The notes: generated by a model not told the origin, from the sequence alone. Shown: positions 21,107 through 33,393, counted from the first letter of the stretch. The stretch: DNA of 64,000 nucleotides from Willaertia magna (GCA_902984215.1 CADWAF010000710.1:1-64000); one strand, 5' to 3'. A program made the numbers and translations.

Positions 21107-22890
21107 TTAAAGAATTAGATTATTTCTTAATTTTGTAATAATATCTTGTCTTAAAATATCATTTTCATTATTTTGAGTATTTTCTCGTAATAATTCTTTT
21201 TTACAAATACTAAAATTTATTATTAATTCTTTTAATAATAAATAATAAAAAGAATTATCAATTAAAAATAAATTACTTTTTAAAATAATAGAATTTAATA
21301 AATGATTTAAAAATAGAATAATATAATTTTCATTTCTTTTCTTTAATAAATCACAAATAGATAAAATAAATATTTTTGTATTATTTAATAAATTTATAAA
21401 TTCTTCATTAATATAACGATTCATTGTTTCAGATACACTTTTCATACTTATTATACCTAAAGAATCTAAAATATTATTCTTTTCATTAATTAAAGTATTG
21501 TCAGTTGATGATTGTTGATAATTATTTTTTAAATCATCTTCATTTAAATTATTTATTATAGAAATAAATAAAAATAAAAAACAATTTTCAATTTCAATAT
21601 TTAAATGTTCTTCTAAATTTTCATTTTCAAATAAATGATTATAAATTTCTAAATTAATTAAATTATCAAATTGTTTTTGTATTTCATCAATAATTAAAAA
21701 AGATTTAGTTTCAAATAATAATTGTAACATTTGAAAACCATTTATAAAATGTGTTAATTCTGTTTTATGATATTCTAATAATTCAAATAAGGTAATTAAA
21801 AATATTGTATCTGCTTGTTTTAATTCATTTGAACTTAATAAACTATAATTTTGTAAAATATAACATTCAAATGTAAATATAACTGAATGATTACATAATT
21901 GATTTAATGTAATTCTATTTTCAGGATTACAATCAACCATTTGTTTAATTAATTCACGTAATGATTTTAATGGAATTCTATTAATAAAATTATTTATAAC
22001 TGTAAAATCTCTATGATACATTTTACCACAAAATTCATTACAATGTGATTTTGAAAGTATTTGTAAAAATGTAATACCTAAACTATAAATATCTACAGCT
22101 TTAGAATATTTCATTCTATTCACTTCAGGTGCTAAATAAATTAAACTACCACAAAATGTATTTAAATCTTCTGTTTTATCTTGTGTATCTTTAATTACAA
22201 ATGAAAAATCACATAATTTTACAATTGTTCTAGCATTACTCGTTGGTGTGTGTAATAATAAATTACTTTTAAATAATATTAAATAATTATTAAATAAATA
22301 AATACTTACTGTGGTTTAATATCTCTATGAATTAAATTTTGAGAATGAAAATCATTCATTACTTTAATACTTTGTATTATCCAATCCATTAATAAAAATA
22401 TACTTGTATTTAAATGTTTATTATGTCTTAAATATTCAGCTAAACAACCACCATTACAATATTCAATAACTATACATATTAATTTAATTTGTTTTTGAAA
22501 TTGATCTAAACAATCTAATTCAAAATGTTCAAAATATTTTACTATATTTTGATGATTAAATTGTGATAATATTTGAATTTCATTGTTGGCATATTTCTGT
22601 TCCGATAAATTTCTAAAGTAACAACATTTTAATGCATAAACTGATTTATTATCTTCTTTTATTACTTTATATACTTGACTATAAGTACCTTTACCTATTA
22701 ATTTATCTATTTTGTATCCTCTATATATTTTATTACATTTTAATAACATTTCTTTACAATCACACATATTACTACAATCATATTCTACATCATCACAATA
22801 TTCATCTTCTCCTAAAATACTTTTTATTGTTTTTTGATCTCCACCAGATGATCCTAAATTGGGATGCATCTTAGATGCCGGTATACCCAT
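21107..22890 (-). CDS. NEK-like Ser/Thr protein kinase with DFS instead of DFG
   Basis: Exons 22890-22310 and 22265-21107 (intron 44 nt) join to 579 residues. The kinase domain begins with GKGTYSQV. It has a VIEYCNGG hinge and the catalytic loop HRDIKPHN, where the splice falls inside this motif. The magnesium motif is DFS rather than DFG. The APE-equivalent is APEV and the subdomain IX Asp is in DIYSLG. Sequence layout is closest to NEK/AAK-type kinases. After the kinase domain, about 250 residues of Leu/Asn-rich helices have no known domain. It is likely cytosolic, acting in the cell cycle or trafficking. The intron start and end are fixed by restoration of HRDIKPHNLL. Confidence 0.82.
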
Positions 22891-23149
22891 TTATTGTCTA
22901 TTCACTTGTTCTTTTACTACAATTACAGAACTATTATTGATGTTATTATTGTTATTAGCCTAAACAATACTTCGAAAGTGTTAGCAAGACTTATTTTTTT
23001 TTTCTCTATATTTTTTCTTAGAAACAGTTTTGCGATGCGCTTGCGGTTGCGTAAGTTCGTTTTTTTGGAGATTTATGGTAACGGCCTTTTGTTGATAGGA
23101 TTTTAGTGATGATGACCACATAATTCTGAGATTAATATTATTATATTAA

Positions 23150-25160
23150 TTATTGCTCGCTTGTGTTAGCTGTATTGTCTTGTTTTTCTTCTTCCACTGC
23201 CATCGTTGTTTTCAATTCGTGATTTCTAAAAACTATAAACCATATGCCAACCATTATTGCAATAATTACACTAAAGCAAATGGCAAATAGGGCTAAATAA
23301 TCAATGGTAAATGATAACCAATCCATTAAAATTGTACCATAGAATATGACGGCAAATAATCCAGCAAAATTTAATAAGAATCCAATATCTATACTAAAAG
23401 CCCTTCCTAAATATTCATTTGGACAAACTAATTGAAGATGAGACAATGAAAAAGTCCATAAAGGTCCAGTTGAAAGTCCTAGAAAAACATTAGAAATAAT
23501 TAACACAATATATCCATACAACCTTGAATCAGGTTTTAAGGAAAGAATCACTCCAAGATAATATCCTCCAAAAGTGAATGGTAATAAACATACAGCAATT
23601 AATAAAATCAATCTAATTGTCCTAACAGAAAAACCTTTAGGTAGTAATCTTTCAATAATAATAGGAGTGATTCCACTAGTAACTCCACTTAATGCTCTAG
23701 CCAAACCATAATAAAATCCACCCTTAGTTTTGTCATCCACTGCAAAATATCCATAAACCACTTGAATCATTATAATTTCTGAAGAGTAATAATGTAAGGC
23801 GCTAATACCTTTAAACATGGTTGATGTCAACACCAATGGATTTTTAATAAAGAATTTAATACCGTGGTAAAATTCTACAAAATAATCCTTAATTCTTTTA
23901 GCAGCCACTAATAATACTGGTAATTTCTTTGTAGTGTTTTCATCTAATAATACTTCATTATCCACTGCTAATTCATTACTTAATGAATTTTCAGATATTG
24001 GTGATGTTAATTTAATTTCTTTTTGTTCTACATCTTCTTTCTTTATATAATCTCTACTCAAATGTTTGTACCTAAAAAGTAAAAGGCAAAAGAATCCAGA
24101 AAGGAAGAAAGAAAATGAATCAAATATAAAGTTAGTCGTGACACCAAATAATGACACAACAAAACCACCAGCAGAAGCTCCACAAAACGAAACTGTCATC
24201 CAAGCAACAGCATCTAAGGCATTTGAGGCAGCTAACTTTTCCTTACTAACAACTAGTGGAACAAGACTCTCACGAGCTGGTTCAAAAAAGGCTGAAAAAC
24301 ATGATGTTAAAGCAATTGTAATATAAACCAAAAATTGTAATTTGTCAACACCAACAAACTGTACAACCAAAAATAATAAAACTAAAAGACCTCTAGCAAT
24401 ATCAGCAACTAATAGAATAATTCTTCTTTCAAATAGATCAGCAACCATTCCAGAAATAGGCATTAAAAGTATTGGTGGTAATAACATACAGATAAAAACG
24501 CCACTTATTGAACTACCACTCATTCCTCCCTCACCTCCACCAGTACCAGCACTACTTACTTCCATTATTGCGTTATTAAAAGCACCACCGTTCATTAGTT
24601 CTTGTGGAGAAAAATAAGAAAGTGTTGAAGATAAATTACTGTGAATTGTTGTAGAATTGTGTATTGTTGAATTATCAACCTTACTTTCCAATAAAGTAAT
24701 GATTGCTATTTGAGAAAAGAAATTACCCAATCCACTAATTATATTCTTTAATAAATTTAACGTGTTAAATCATTTAAATATTAATTATTAACATTATTTG
24801 AGGGTGGTGATGTTATAGACTTACCATTAAAAACATCCAACGAAAAGCCGGATTTAAAATTAGTAAAGAACCATAAAGAACCATGAAAGAATATATTTGC
24901 TTAATAACAGGTAATCTTTGTGCTAATTCTTTCCAATAATCTAAACGAGAAGAAGTATTTGTTGTTAAATTTTCTTGTTCCAAATCATTCTTTTCGTCAC
25001 TTTTCTCAATAACAACATCATTTATTTCTACATCAGTTAATTCATTATTGTTATTGTTATCATTTATTTGTTCCAATTCATCTGTGTAAGTATTATCATT
25101 ATTGTTGCTCCGATTGTCAATAGAAATATGTGAATTGGAGTTTGCATGATTTTCTTCCAT
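23150..25160 (-). CDS. MFS exporter of the MFS_3 (bacterial efflux) type
   Basis: Exons 25160-24825 and 24745-23150 (intron 79 nt) join to 643 residues. A cytosolic Asn/Glu-rich head of about 90 residues precedes 10-12 membrane helices. The acceptor after TTAAAG gives NIISGLGNFFSQ, whereas the TAG acceptor further down would hit a stop. Motif A appears as GMVADLFERR between helices 2 and 3. The next half-repeat has SAFFEPARESLVPLVV followed by KLAASNALDAVAW, typical of bacterial MFS_3 drug/siderophore exporters. A polar loop of about 60 residues separates the two halves. The substrate is unknown. The close match to a mainly bacterial subfamily hints at ancient transfer. Confidence 0.85.
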
Positions 25161-25397
25161 TTTTTCTTTTTTCAATTTTGAAACTGTTTTGAGTGAAAAT
25201 ATCTCTAAGGGGTATTAATTTTGTTATAATTTCTTTGTTGTAATTTAATTCTAATTTTTAATAAGCTCCTACATGTACCAACAACATGTTTTTATCAACC
25301 CACAACGCAGACAATCATGACACCTATCTATCCATTCTGAAGAAAGATGAATTCATCGTCATCATCTTTCTGGCATTTTTAAAAAAGAAAAAAAATA

Positions 25398-27596
25398 ATG
25401 AACCCACAAGAACCCCACCACAAAGAAGAAGAAGACAAGCATATCGGAACAGTATTACTTGATCTATCAGAAAATGCAAATAATGAATTAACAAATACAG
25501 CAACAAATACAACTAATCAACAACAAACTACTTTAAATAATAATACTCTAACAAAAATTGAAAAACCATCTACTTCATCTTCTACAGCAAACACTTCTTC
25601 TTCTTCTAATGATAATGAAGATGATGATAATGAAAATATTAAAATAAACAAATCAATTTCATCATTTTCAATTGAATATATATTTTTAGCAGAATTTGAT
25701 ATTGATAAAGGTTCAATTATTAGAATATCATATCCAAATATCTATCCCTATGAATCAGAAAGTTATTTAGCTTCTTTAATGTTACCTGATGGTTCTCATA
25801 ACTGTGTTGAAGATACAACTGTATTCTTTCTAAGAGGAAAACGAAAACATCATAATAATAAAGAAGAAGAAGAAGATAAAGAAGAAATAAAAGATGAAAT
25901 AAAAGAAAAGAATAAAGAATTATTCTATCATGTATTAAATGTACAAAAACAAAAGAAATATGAAGGAATTAGAAGAAGTTCTAGAGTTAAAAGTTTAGCA
26001 ATTGTTTCAAAAGAAAGAATAATTTATTCATTAAGAGATATTTTAAGTAAATATTTAGATATTATATTTAATATATGTGATTATTCAAATAATTTAGAAA
26101 ATAATAATAATAATAATGTAGATATTGAATTAAATAGTTTTTTAAAAAATATATTTTATTCTTTAAATAATAATGAAAATATATTAATTAAATATCCAAA
26201 TCTTTTAGAACGTAAAGTATTAAGATATTGTATTGTTAAAAATAAAAATATGTATTATAATTTAAAAGTACCATTATTAATAAATAAAGAAATGATAATA
26301 AATAAAGAAGATAAACAAGAAGATAATAAAGAAGATAATAAAATTGAAGAAACTGTAACAATTCCTAAATGTTTATTAGAAAATGAAATTCAATATCAAA
26401 TTAGAGGAATTACACAAATTAGTTTATGTAGATTAGTTAATGTATTTAAAGAACAAACAATGTTAATATATAATGCAATATTATATGAAAAGAGAATTAT
26501 ATTCTTTTCTTCACAACAATTAGCTGGACAAGTTGTTAATTTCGTTTTATCTACTTTAGAAATGTTTCCTGAAATGTATGGCTTATTAAAGAAAAGATGT
26601 TTTCCTTATGCTTCTTTATCTAATTTAGATGAATTTAGTTTAGTTAGAGGATATATCATTGGTGTATGTAATCCAATGTTTACTTCTAGAGAAGAGTTTT
26701 ATGATTTATTAGTTGATATTGATAAGAGTGAAGTTAAAGTAAATCAATCATATGAGTTGATGCATAAACAGTTACAGAAAGAAGAAAAGAAAAAAAAGAA
26801 GAAGAAGAATAAAAATTTAAATAATAATAATATAATGGATGTTAAGAATCAATATTTACAACAAGAATCTAATTTATTTGATTATTTTGTTAATGATACA
26901 TTTGATATAATAGATAATATAAGTAATAAATATTTAGGAAATAGAACATATGATGATATTTGTTATTTTACAGAAAATGATTTAAAATTTATTAGAAATG
27001 TTTTGGAATTTTTACAATTTAGATCACCAACTGCTTCAAGTTTTGAGATGATTGAAGATTTATTAAGATCACACTTTTATTTTTATACTAAATCAATTAT
27101 TGAATTAGCATTTGATGAAGAGAAACAAATATTATTCCAACAACAACAATTATCATCAAATGCTGGCATTGAAGTTACTGAAAATATTAAGAAAGCATTA
27201 GCTTGGAGAAATACTTCTTTTTTTAAAGAATATAAATCTAAATATATGGTTCCAAAACAATTATATATTGATTCAAAACAAATTGATATTTTTAAAGAAA
27301 TTCAAATTTTAAAAACTAAAACTTTACAAGAAGAAGAATTAATTACTTTATTTCAAGCTTTACTTAAGAATGTAAATACTAGAGATCAAATTATTGAATT
27401 TTTATCTTACTTTCCAGAGATTGAGGGAGGATTACAAAGCATTGCAATTTGTGCTTTACACTCTTCTGAATTATTAAGAATTTTAAGTGTTACATTTTTG
27501 AAAAGATTAGAAACTGTTGAGGAAGGTAAATTATTGGTTCATAATCTTAATTTGTTTTTATTATTAAGTTATGATAGAATTTCAAGAGAAATTTAA
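25398..27596 (+). CDS. DENN/SPA-type Afi1-like trafficking protein
   Basis: A single exon of 732 residues. After a Ser/Asn-rich head, residues 94-150 hold the Afi1 N-terminal signature (FLAEFDIDKGSIIR, then LMLPDGSH and TVFFLRGK). The DENN core follows with YNAILYEKRIIFFS and a helical end (YIIGVCNPMF). It carries Lys/Glu and Asn insertions. In yeast the related Afi1 binds Arf3 and acts in polarity. DENN domains are Rab exchange factors in general. It is probably cytosolic and membrane-recruited. The family is convincing; the exact GTPase partner cannot be read from sequence. Confidence 0.85.
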   Translation: MNPQEPHHKEEEDKHIGTVLLDLSENANNELTNTATNTTNQQQTTLNNNTLTKIEKPSTSSSTANTSSSSNDNEDDDNENIKINKSISSFSIEYIFLAEFDIDKGSIIRISYPNIYPYESESYLASLMLPDGSHNCVEDTTVFFLRGKRKHHNNKEEEEDKEEIKDEIKEKNKELFYHVLNVQKQKKYEGIRRSSRVKSLAIVSKERIIYSLRDILSKYLDIIFNICDYSNNLENNNNNNVDIELNSFLKNIFYSLNNNENILIKYPNLLERKVLRYCIVKNKNMYYNLKVPLLINKEMIINKEDKQEDNKEDNKIEETVTIPKCLLENEIQYQIRGITQISLCRLVNVFKEQTMLIYNAILYEKRIIFFSSQQLAGQVVNFVLSTLEMFPEMYGLLKKRCFPYASLSNLDEFSLVRGYIIGVCNPMFTSREEFYDLLVDIDKSEVKVNQSYELMHKQLQKEEKKKKKKKNKNLNNNNIMDVKNQYLQQESNLFDYFVNDTFDIIDNISNKYLGNRTYDDICYFTENDLKFIRNVLEFLQFRSPTASSFEMIEDLLRSHFYFYTKSIIELAFDEEKQILFQQQQLSSNAGIEVTENIKKALAWRNTSFFKEYKSKYMVPKQLYIDSKQIDIFKEIQILKTKTLQEEELITLFQALLKNVNTRDQIIEFLSYFPEIEGGLQSIAICALHSSELLRILSVTFLKRLETVEEGKLLVHNLNLFLLLSYDRISREI

Positions 27597-27627
27597 TAAT
27601 AAATAAATAGGTTTTTTTTATTGTTAA

Positions 27628-29940
27628 TTATTTATCTTCATTTACATAATATTGTTTACATTTCTTACAAATAAATTTTTCACAATCTATTCTGTCAGTT
27701 AATAAATTAATATGTTCGTCACATACACAATATGGACACGTAAAACACTTTAATCAATAAGTCAATTTAAATGGGTGTTAGTGAGTTTGTAAAAAATTAC
27801 TTACTTTTTTTGTAATAAACTTGCATTTACATTCTGAACAAGAGTGATATGGACAAACCCAATTACCTTCTGGAACAGAACTTAACCCAACACAAGCTAA
27901 ATGATACACTTTTGTACAACCATGAAAATCACAACAAATTAAATCTCCAACATTTTTACAAACAAAACATTCATCTTCAGAAGGTCTATTTCCTTCTAAA
28001 ACTTTTAAGTTTGAACAATAATTTTGATATAATGTTGAATAATCATTTTCAGAAGTTGTATTTCCTTTCTTTTTCTTTCTCTTGTTTGTGGTTGTTGTTT
28101 CATCATTTGAATTGTAATCAGTATTATCTTCTTCTTCTTCTTCTTCACTACTACTGTAAATAGAAGAAGGTTTCTTAGTTTTTCGCCTAGATCTATGTTT
28201 AGCTAATGAACAAGACTCTTCTTCTTCTTCATCCTTTCTCTTCTTATCGTTTCTTTTGGTCTTTCCCCTTCTCTTCTTTTTAGATGATTTCTTAGTTTCT
28301 TTCTCTTCAGAACCTATTAAGCCTGTGCTATTATTGTTATTATTATCAGTAATAATTGGTGTTGTTGGAGTAGCATTAGAACTTCTATCATTGGAGGCAG
28401 CAATATCATCATTATTATCATTAGCAATATCTCCATTATTGGTTGACCCAATAACTTGAATATCAGGTAACTTAGCCTTATTACTCTCCTTATTTTCTTT
28501 CAACGCTATCGTAGTTGAATTTTCTTGTTGTTTCTTCCATTCTGCTAAACCAAATATACCTTGACCAAACATTGCAAAAGCAGATTGATTTCTTTTCTTC
28601 TTTATCTCTTGATACATCATTGCTGCAACTGTTCTTTCTGGAGTTTTACCGCTACTTTGAACTAAATTCTGTTTAAAAATTTCGTCTGTAATTGTTTGCG
28701 CATTAGAGGGTTGACCTAACTGTTTGAGGACTAGTATACCTGCCTCACGAAAACTATACTTTTGTTGGGAGTCGTTATTATTTGCAGTTATTGTAGTATT
28801 GTTATTGATTGGGGATGTTGAAGAAGAGGTTGTTTCTAGCTTTGTACTGTTATTTCCAACCTTTTTGTTATTCTTATTGGGCTTTTCATTCTCTTCATTC
28901 TTTTTGGTGTTCCTCTTTTTACTTGTCTTTTCTGTAGATTCTAAAGACTTTGTTATTACTTTTTGTTGTTTATTTTCTTGAAAGGAAGGGTTGTTATTGC
29001 CGTTACTTAGCTTATTATTGTTTGTTATTCTTCTTTCTTCTCCGTCACTCTCATAGTTATCTCCACTTACATTGCCCTCACTTTCCTCTTCAGATGAGGA
29101 TGACACTTCTTCATCCTCTTGTTGTTCATTAGTATTATTTGTACTGTTTGACTGTGGCATATTATTTAAAACTCTAGTCCTTGGCTGTTTCATTGCTATT
29201 GTTGGTCTAATTGACTTGTCTAAAGAGGAAATACTCGTTAAATTTTTTATCCTATTTGGTTTATAACTTGTTTCTTGTTGTTCACTTTGGTTTATATAAT
29301 GATTACTATTATGGATATTACTATTGTTATTACTATTACTTGAATTGGTGGTTGAGGTTGAGTCAATTGAGGGGTTGGATATTGATGACGTTGGTGATAA
29401 TCTACTACTCGTACCTTGATGATTCACTTGATGATTTACTACATTATTATTAACTGTCGTTGTATTTGTAATATTAGATGGTTGATGTGAATGATGATGC
29501 TGTTGATTCAAATAATTATTAGAAGACCTTGTCAGACCTGAACTGTTATTCATTGGATTTGATAATAAATAGGGTTGATTGGAATAATAAATAGATGTTG
29601 CGAGAGGGACATCATTGCTACGAGTAGGCTGAAAAGAAGAAGAAGTATTCGCTTGCATTATTCCATTACACTTAAGCAAGGCTGAAACATCCAATACTGA
29701 ATTAGATAATAAATTATATTCATCTTTACTGGTAAGTTCATGGAAGGTTAAATCTTCAGGATGGTGAACAGAAATATTTTGATTATCAAATTCATCTTCA
29801 TCTAAAAGTAGATGTCCCATTGGGTCATGATCATAGGGTACATTATAATTTACATTACAATTAGCAGGAGTATATGTATTTCTTTGGTTATTCCTTTCAG
29901 AGTTACAAAATAGTTTATAGTTCGGAATATTGTTTTCCAT
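27628..29940 (-). CDS. Chromatin protein with HARE-HTH, PHD finger and extra Cys cluster
   Basis: Exons 29940-27805 and 27747-27628 (intron 57 nt) join to 751 residues. The first half is Asn/Ser/Glu-rich and disordered. A HARE-HTH (HB1/ASXL-type winged helix; FREAGILVLKQLGQP then GIFGLAEW) lies near residues 393-468. After Ser/Glu/Lys-rich spacers comes a C5HCH PHD finger (CFVC, CDFHGC, HLAC, CPYHSC). The second exon adds another Cys cluster (CPYC, then CKKC) that would be lost without splicing. HARE-HTH is a DNA/chromatin-interaction domain and PHD binds histone tails, so a nuclear regulator is likely. The first in-frame ATG at 29940 is used as start. Confidence 0.85.
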
Positions 29941-30356
29941 TATGTCTTCAAACAAAAATCATTTAAATATTAAAATTATTCAATGAATGTAAAAAAAAGT
30001 CAACTAGTGATTTCTTCTTGGTTGTCAATTCACGACTGAAATAAAGGTTTTTTTTATTATTATTGGAATAATATATTATTATTGTGAAGATTTTATCTTT
30101 TTATGTATAAACACAATAAGAGGTAAACAGATAACAACGACTTTTTTTAAAAAAGCTGATGCAGTCAAAAGCTATTTTTCTGATTGAAATATGGAGAAAC
30201 TCTTGGGGATTTTTTTTTAAAATTTATTGAAAGCGATTGTTCCAGAACAAATCATAATTGGTCCAATTTAGAAAATATGGAAGAAGGGACATTTTAACAA
30301 AAAGTTTTACTATTTAAATGCAAAAATCGAATGGTTCTAGTTATTTATTAAGATTT
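29941..30356. other. Intergenic region, no gene seen
   Basis: About 415 bases between two minus-strand genes. It holds the 5' leader of the PHD gene and the 3' flank of the Cys-rich gene. Several poly-T and poly-A runs are present. No ORF or RNA structure stands out. Confidence 0.4.
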
Positions 30357-30815
30357 TTAATAGACTGCAACATCTTCAAATCTGCAGGAAGGTGAAGCTG
30401 CACACTTTCCAAAGCAAACAGGACCTCTTTTTTCTTTTCTACAATTTTCAACACATTGATTACATTGAACCGAAGGTGTAGTATTTTTTGATAAGGTTTT
30501 GGCATTTGAATCACTTTGAATTTGTTTTTCATCTGTTAGTCCAAATAATCTATCCATTTGTTCATCCGTTAATGTTATACTTGGTTTTTTACAAGCACTA
30601 TCACATCTTGCAATACAGTTAGTGTAGTTTTTACCTAATTTTGTCAAACAACCTAGTTTACATAAATTACATTCTTTTTAATTCATCAATCATTAATAAT
30701 ATTGTTATCTCTCTTACTTACTTGCAGAATTCTTGCTTCCGTTAGTAAAATCAAAGAACGCAACTAAAAGTACAATTAAAACTAAGAGGAGAAAAAGGAG
30801 TGATCGATTATTCAT
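30357..30815 (-). CDS. Small Cys-rich secretory or membrane-anchored protein
   Basis: Exons 30815-30722 and 30673-30357 (intron 48 nt) join to 136 residues. The first exon is a hydrophobic signal peptide (MNNRSLLFLLLVLIVLLVAFF). The second exon carries two Cys blocks. The first has pattern CxxCxxxC...C...C...C. The second has CNQCVENC and ends with C...C...C. A polar linker containing LTDEQMDRLFGL separates them. The even spacing suggests disulfides in the ER or outside the cell. I do not know the family. Without the short intron the signal peptide would be missed. Confidence 0.7.
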
Positions 30816-31038
30816 TTTTTTTCAAACAGATGACATAGAAAACATCATTATAATATCGGTGCTAGCTATAAACCGGGCCTTCATTATAATCTTAAATTAA
30901 TTGGTTCTTACTGTCATTACCACCCAACAATACAACTTTATGATAGAAGTAAAGAAGCAGAACAAAACATTTTCAAAGCTCTCAAGTCTAATTGGACAAC
31001 TCATCCATTCCAGTTTCCGCAAGAAGTGAAGTGAAAAA

Positions 31039-33393
31039 ATGAGAGAAAGAGATGTCGATGCCGGTACATTCACAAGTGAAGAAGATAGTGGGAGTGCTGG
31101 TATCGGAAGTGAAGATTTAATGGAAGAAGCATTGGAAGAAGAGTTTTTAGAGGAAGAACAAATAGATGATATTAGAGTTTTAGATATCATATCGGAAAGT
31201 CAAATTTTAATATGGAATGTAAATAGAATGGAAATTGTAGAACATGTAGATGAGAAATATATTAATGAATATAAAGAAAGATTAAGGCATGCATATAAAA
31301 TTAATTCAAATAATAATTATAAAGATTTAACTATTGAAAAGGAAAAAATTGAAGAATTATATAAAGGTACTACTTTAAATTTACACGACTACCAAGTAGA
31401 AGGTGTCAATTGGTTATTATCAAACTTTTTAAATAGAAAGAATGTAATTCTAGGAGATGAAATGGGTGTTGGTAAGACTATTCAAGTAATTAGTACATTT
31501 AATTATTTAATGAAAGAATTAAATATTCCAGGACCATTTCTATTAATTGTTCCATTATCAGTATTATCTAATTGGTTAGATGAGTTAGATAAATGGAAAA
31601 TTAAATATATAAATATAGTTTGTTACCAAGGAAATTCTGACAGAAAAAGAGCTTTACAAAAATATGATTTTTTTTATAAAGAAAATTATTTTTTACCAAA
31701 TATTGTAATAACAAACAAGGAATCGATAAGTAAAAATTATTTTTTAGATAAAATTAATTGGAAATATATTGTAGTAGATGAAGCACATTTTCTATCAAAC
31801 GAGAACTCAAAAATTTACAAAAAACTAAAAAGCTTTGGTAACATTCCATTTTGTTTACTAACTGGAACACCAATACAAAATAATTTATTACAATTTTATA
31901 GTTTAATTAGGTTTCTAGGAGATAAAACATTTACAAAGTATAAATTATTTAAGAACTGTTATGATAATAATATTGATGAATTTAAGAAATTTATTACAAC
32001 CAGAATTTTAAGAAGAACAAAAGATCAAGTGTTAAATTTATTACCTAAACAAGAATATATTTTAAATTTAGAACCTACACCTTTACAAAATGATTGTTAT
32101 GAATTAATTGAAAAATCGTTGTCATTGGAGAATGTAAATGATTGTTTGAAAATATCTAATCATCCATTTCTTTTTATTAACAGAGATGAGTTTGATAAAA
32201 GTTTAAATACAATAGATAATAAAGAGTATAAATTAAATAAATTAATTAAAACAAGTTCCAAATTTATAATTATGGATTATTTGCTGAATAAGAATTATAA
32301 ACTAAATAATAAAGTATTAATATACTCACAATTTATTCAAACTTTAAATATTATTGAATATTATTTAAAATTAAAGAAATATTCTTATCAAAGATTAGAT
32401 GGAAGTACAAAAAGTAATGATAGAAGAAAAGCTATAGAGAGTTTTAAAGCAAATGATTTTATTTTTTTATTAAGTACTAAAGCTGGTGGATTAGGATTAA
32501 ACTTAAGTTGTGCTTCTGTTATTATTGAATTTGATCAATTATGGAATCCTGCTACTGACTTACAATTAATGGATAGATGTCATAGATATGGTCAAACAAA
32601 AATTGTAGAGGTTTATAAATTAGTAATTAATCATGAAATTGAAAATAGGATAATTGAATTTGCTAAAACTAAATTAAAGTTAAATAAGAAATGTATTAAA
32701 ATGAATAATTTAAATAATGAACAAAAATGGAAGGAATATAATTATAAAAAACAAATGTTAAATTTAACTTTAAAAAATTGTAAATTATGGTACGAAGATG
32801 ATCATTTAGGATTGATTTATAAACAGTTTAAAAAGTTTCCAAATATAGATTATTTAATTGAAAATAATGATGATATTATTAATTTAATATCAATTTATAG
32901 TTCTTCATTTATTAAACTTATTTTAACAGAATTAATGAATGCTTTAAAAAATTGTGAAAATGAGTTTCGTGGGATTTCAATATCCGAATATGATAATTGT
33001 AAAATAGATCAATTTAAAATGTTTTTAGATATTTATAATATTTATCAAGATAAAGAGTTTAATAATGTTTTAAGATATGGATGTTCCACTAAAAAGAATG
33101 AATTGTTTTTATATAAGTTAACGCCGTTATATTCAGTTGACCAAATAAAGACTATATGTGAAAAGTATTCAATTACAAAATTTATGAAAAAGATTGAGGA
33201 GTTATTGCAGAATGAAGTCATGTCAAATAAGGAGTATTTAAAGAAATTAGTTAAAATTATTTCCTCTATTGGAGATATTATCACGAAGCAAATTAAGATG
33301 AAGTACCATCAAATCCAAGTGTGGACATTTATTGAGGGGGAAGTGGGTATAGATAAAATTCAAGAAATTTACAATAAAAAGAGCAAACATTAA
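31039..33393 (+). CDS. SNF2-family ATPase, CHD-like chromatin remodeller
   Basis: A single exon of 784 residues. An acidic head (residues 12-45) is followed by a Trp/Val-rich region and then the helicase core. Motif I is GDEMGVGKT, motif II DEAH, motif III LTGTPIQNN, motif V STKAGGLGLNL and motif VI DRCHRYGQT. It therefore has both RecA lobes and should be an active ATPase that slides nucleosomes. Lobe order, DEAH box and lack of a large insertion match CHD/ISWI rather than INO80. About 220 C-terminal residues are helical and could be a degenerate SANT/SLIDE-like part. No bromo- or clear chromodomain is visible. Confidence 0.88.
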   Translation: MRERDVDAGTFTSEEDSGSAGIGSEDLMEEALEEEFLEEEQIDDIRVLDIISESQILIWNVNRMEIVEHVDEKYINEYKERLRHAYKINSNNNYKDLTIEKEKIEELYKGTTLNLHDYQVEGVNWLLSNFLNRKNVILGDEMGVGKTIQVISTFNYLMKELNIPGPFLLIVPLSVLSNWLDELDKWKIKYINIVCYQGNSDRKRALQKYDFFYKENYFLPNIVITNKESISKNYFLDKINWKYIVVDEAHFLSNENSKIYKKLKSFGNIPFCLLTGTPIQNNLLQFYSLIRFLGDKTFTKYKLFKNCYDNNIDEFKKFITTRILRRTKDQVLNLLPKQEYILNLEPTPLQNDCYELIEKSLSLENVNDCLKISNHPFLFINRDEFDKSLNTIDNKEYKLNKLIKTSSKFIIMDYLLNKNYKLNNKVLIYSQFIQTLNIIEYYLKLKKYSYQRLDGSTKSNDRRKAIESFKANDFIFLLSTKAGGLGLNLSCASVIIEFDQLWNPATDLQLMDRCHRYGQTKIVEVYKLVINHEIENRIIEFAKTKLKLNKKCIKMNNLNNEQKWKEYNYKKQMLNLTLKNCKLWYEDDHLGLIYKQFKKFPNIDYLIENNDDIINLISIYSSSFIKLILTELMNALKNCENEFRGISISEYDNCKIDQFKMFLDIYNIYQDKEFNNVLRYGCSTKKNELFLYKLTPLYSVDQIKTICEKYSITKFMKKIEELLQNEVMSNKEYLKKLVKIISSIGDIITKQIKMKYHQIQVWTFIEGEVGIDKIQEIYNKKSKH

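Noticed and set aside
23150..24730. Start of the MFS protein at an in-frame TTG near 24730
   Set aside because: The frame continues upstream through a 79-nt intron to an ATG exon with a hydrophilic head. Non-AUG starts are not expected here.
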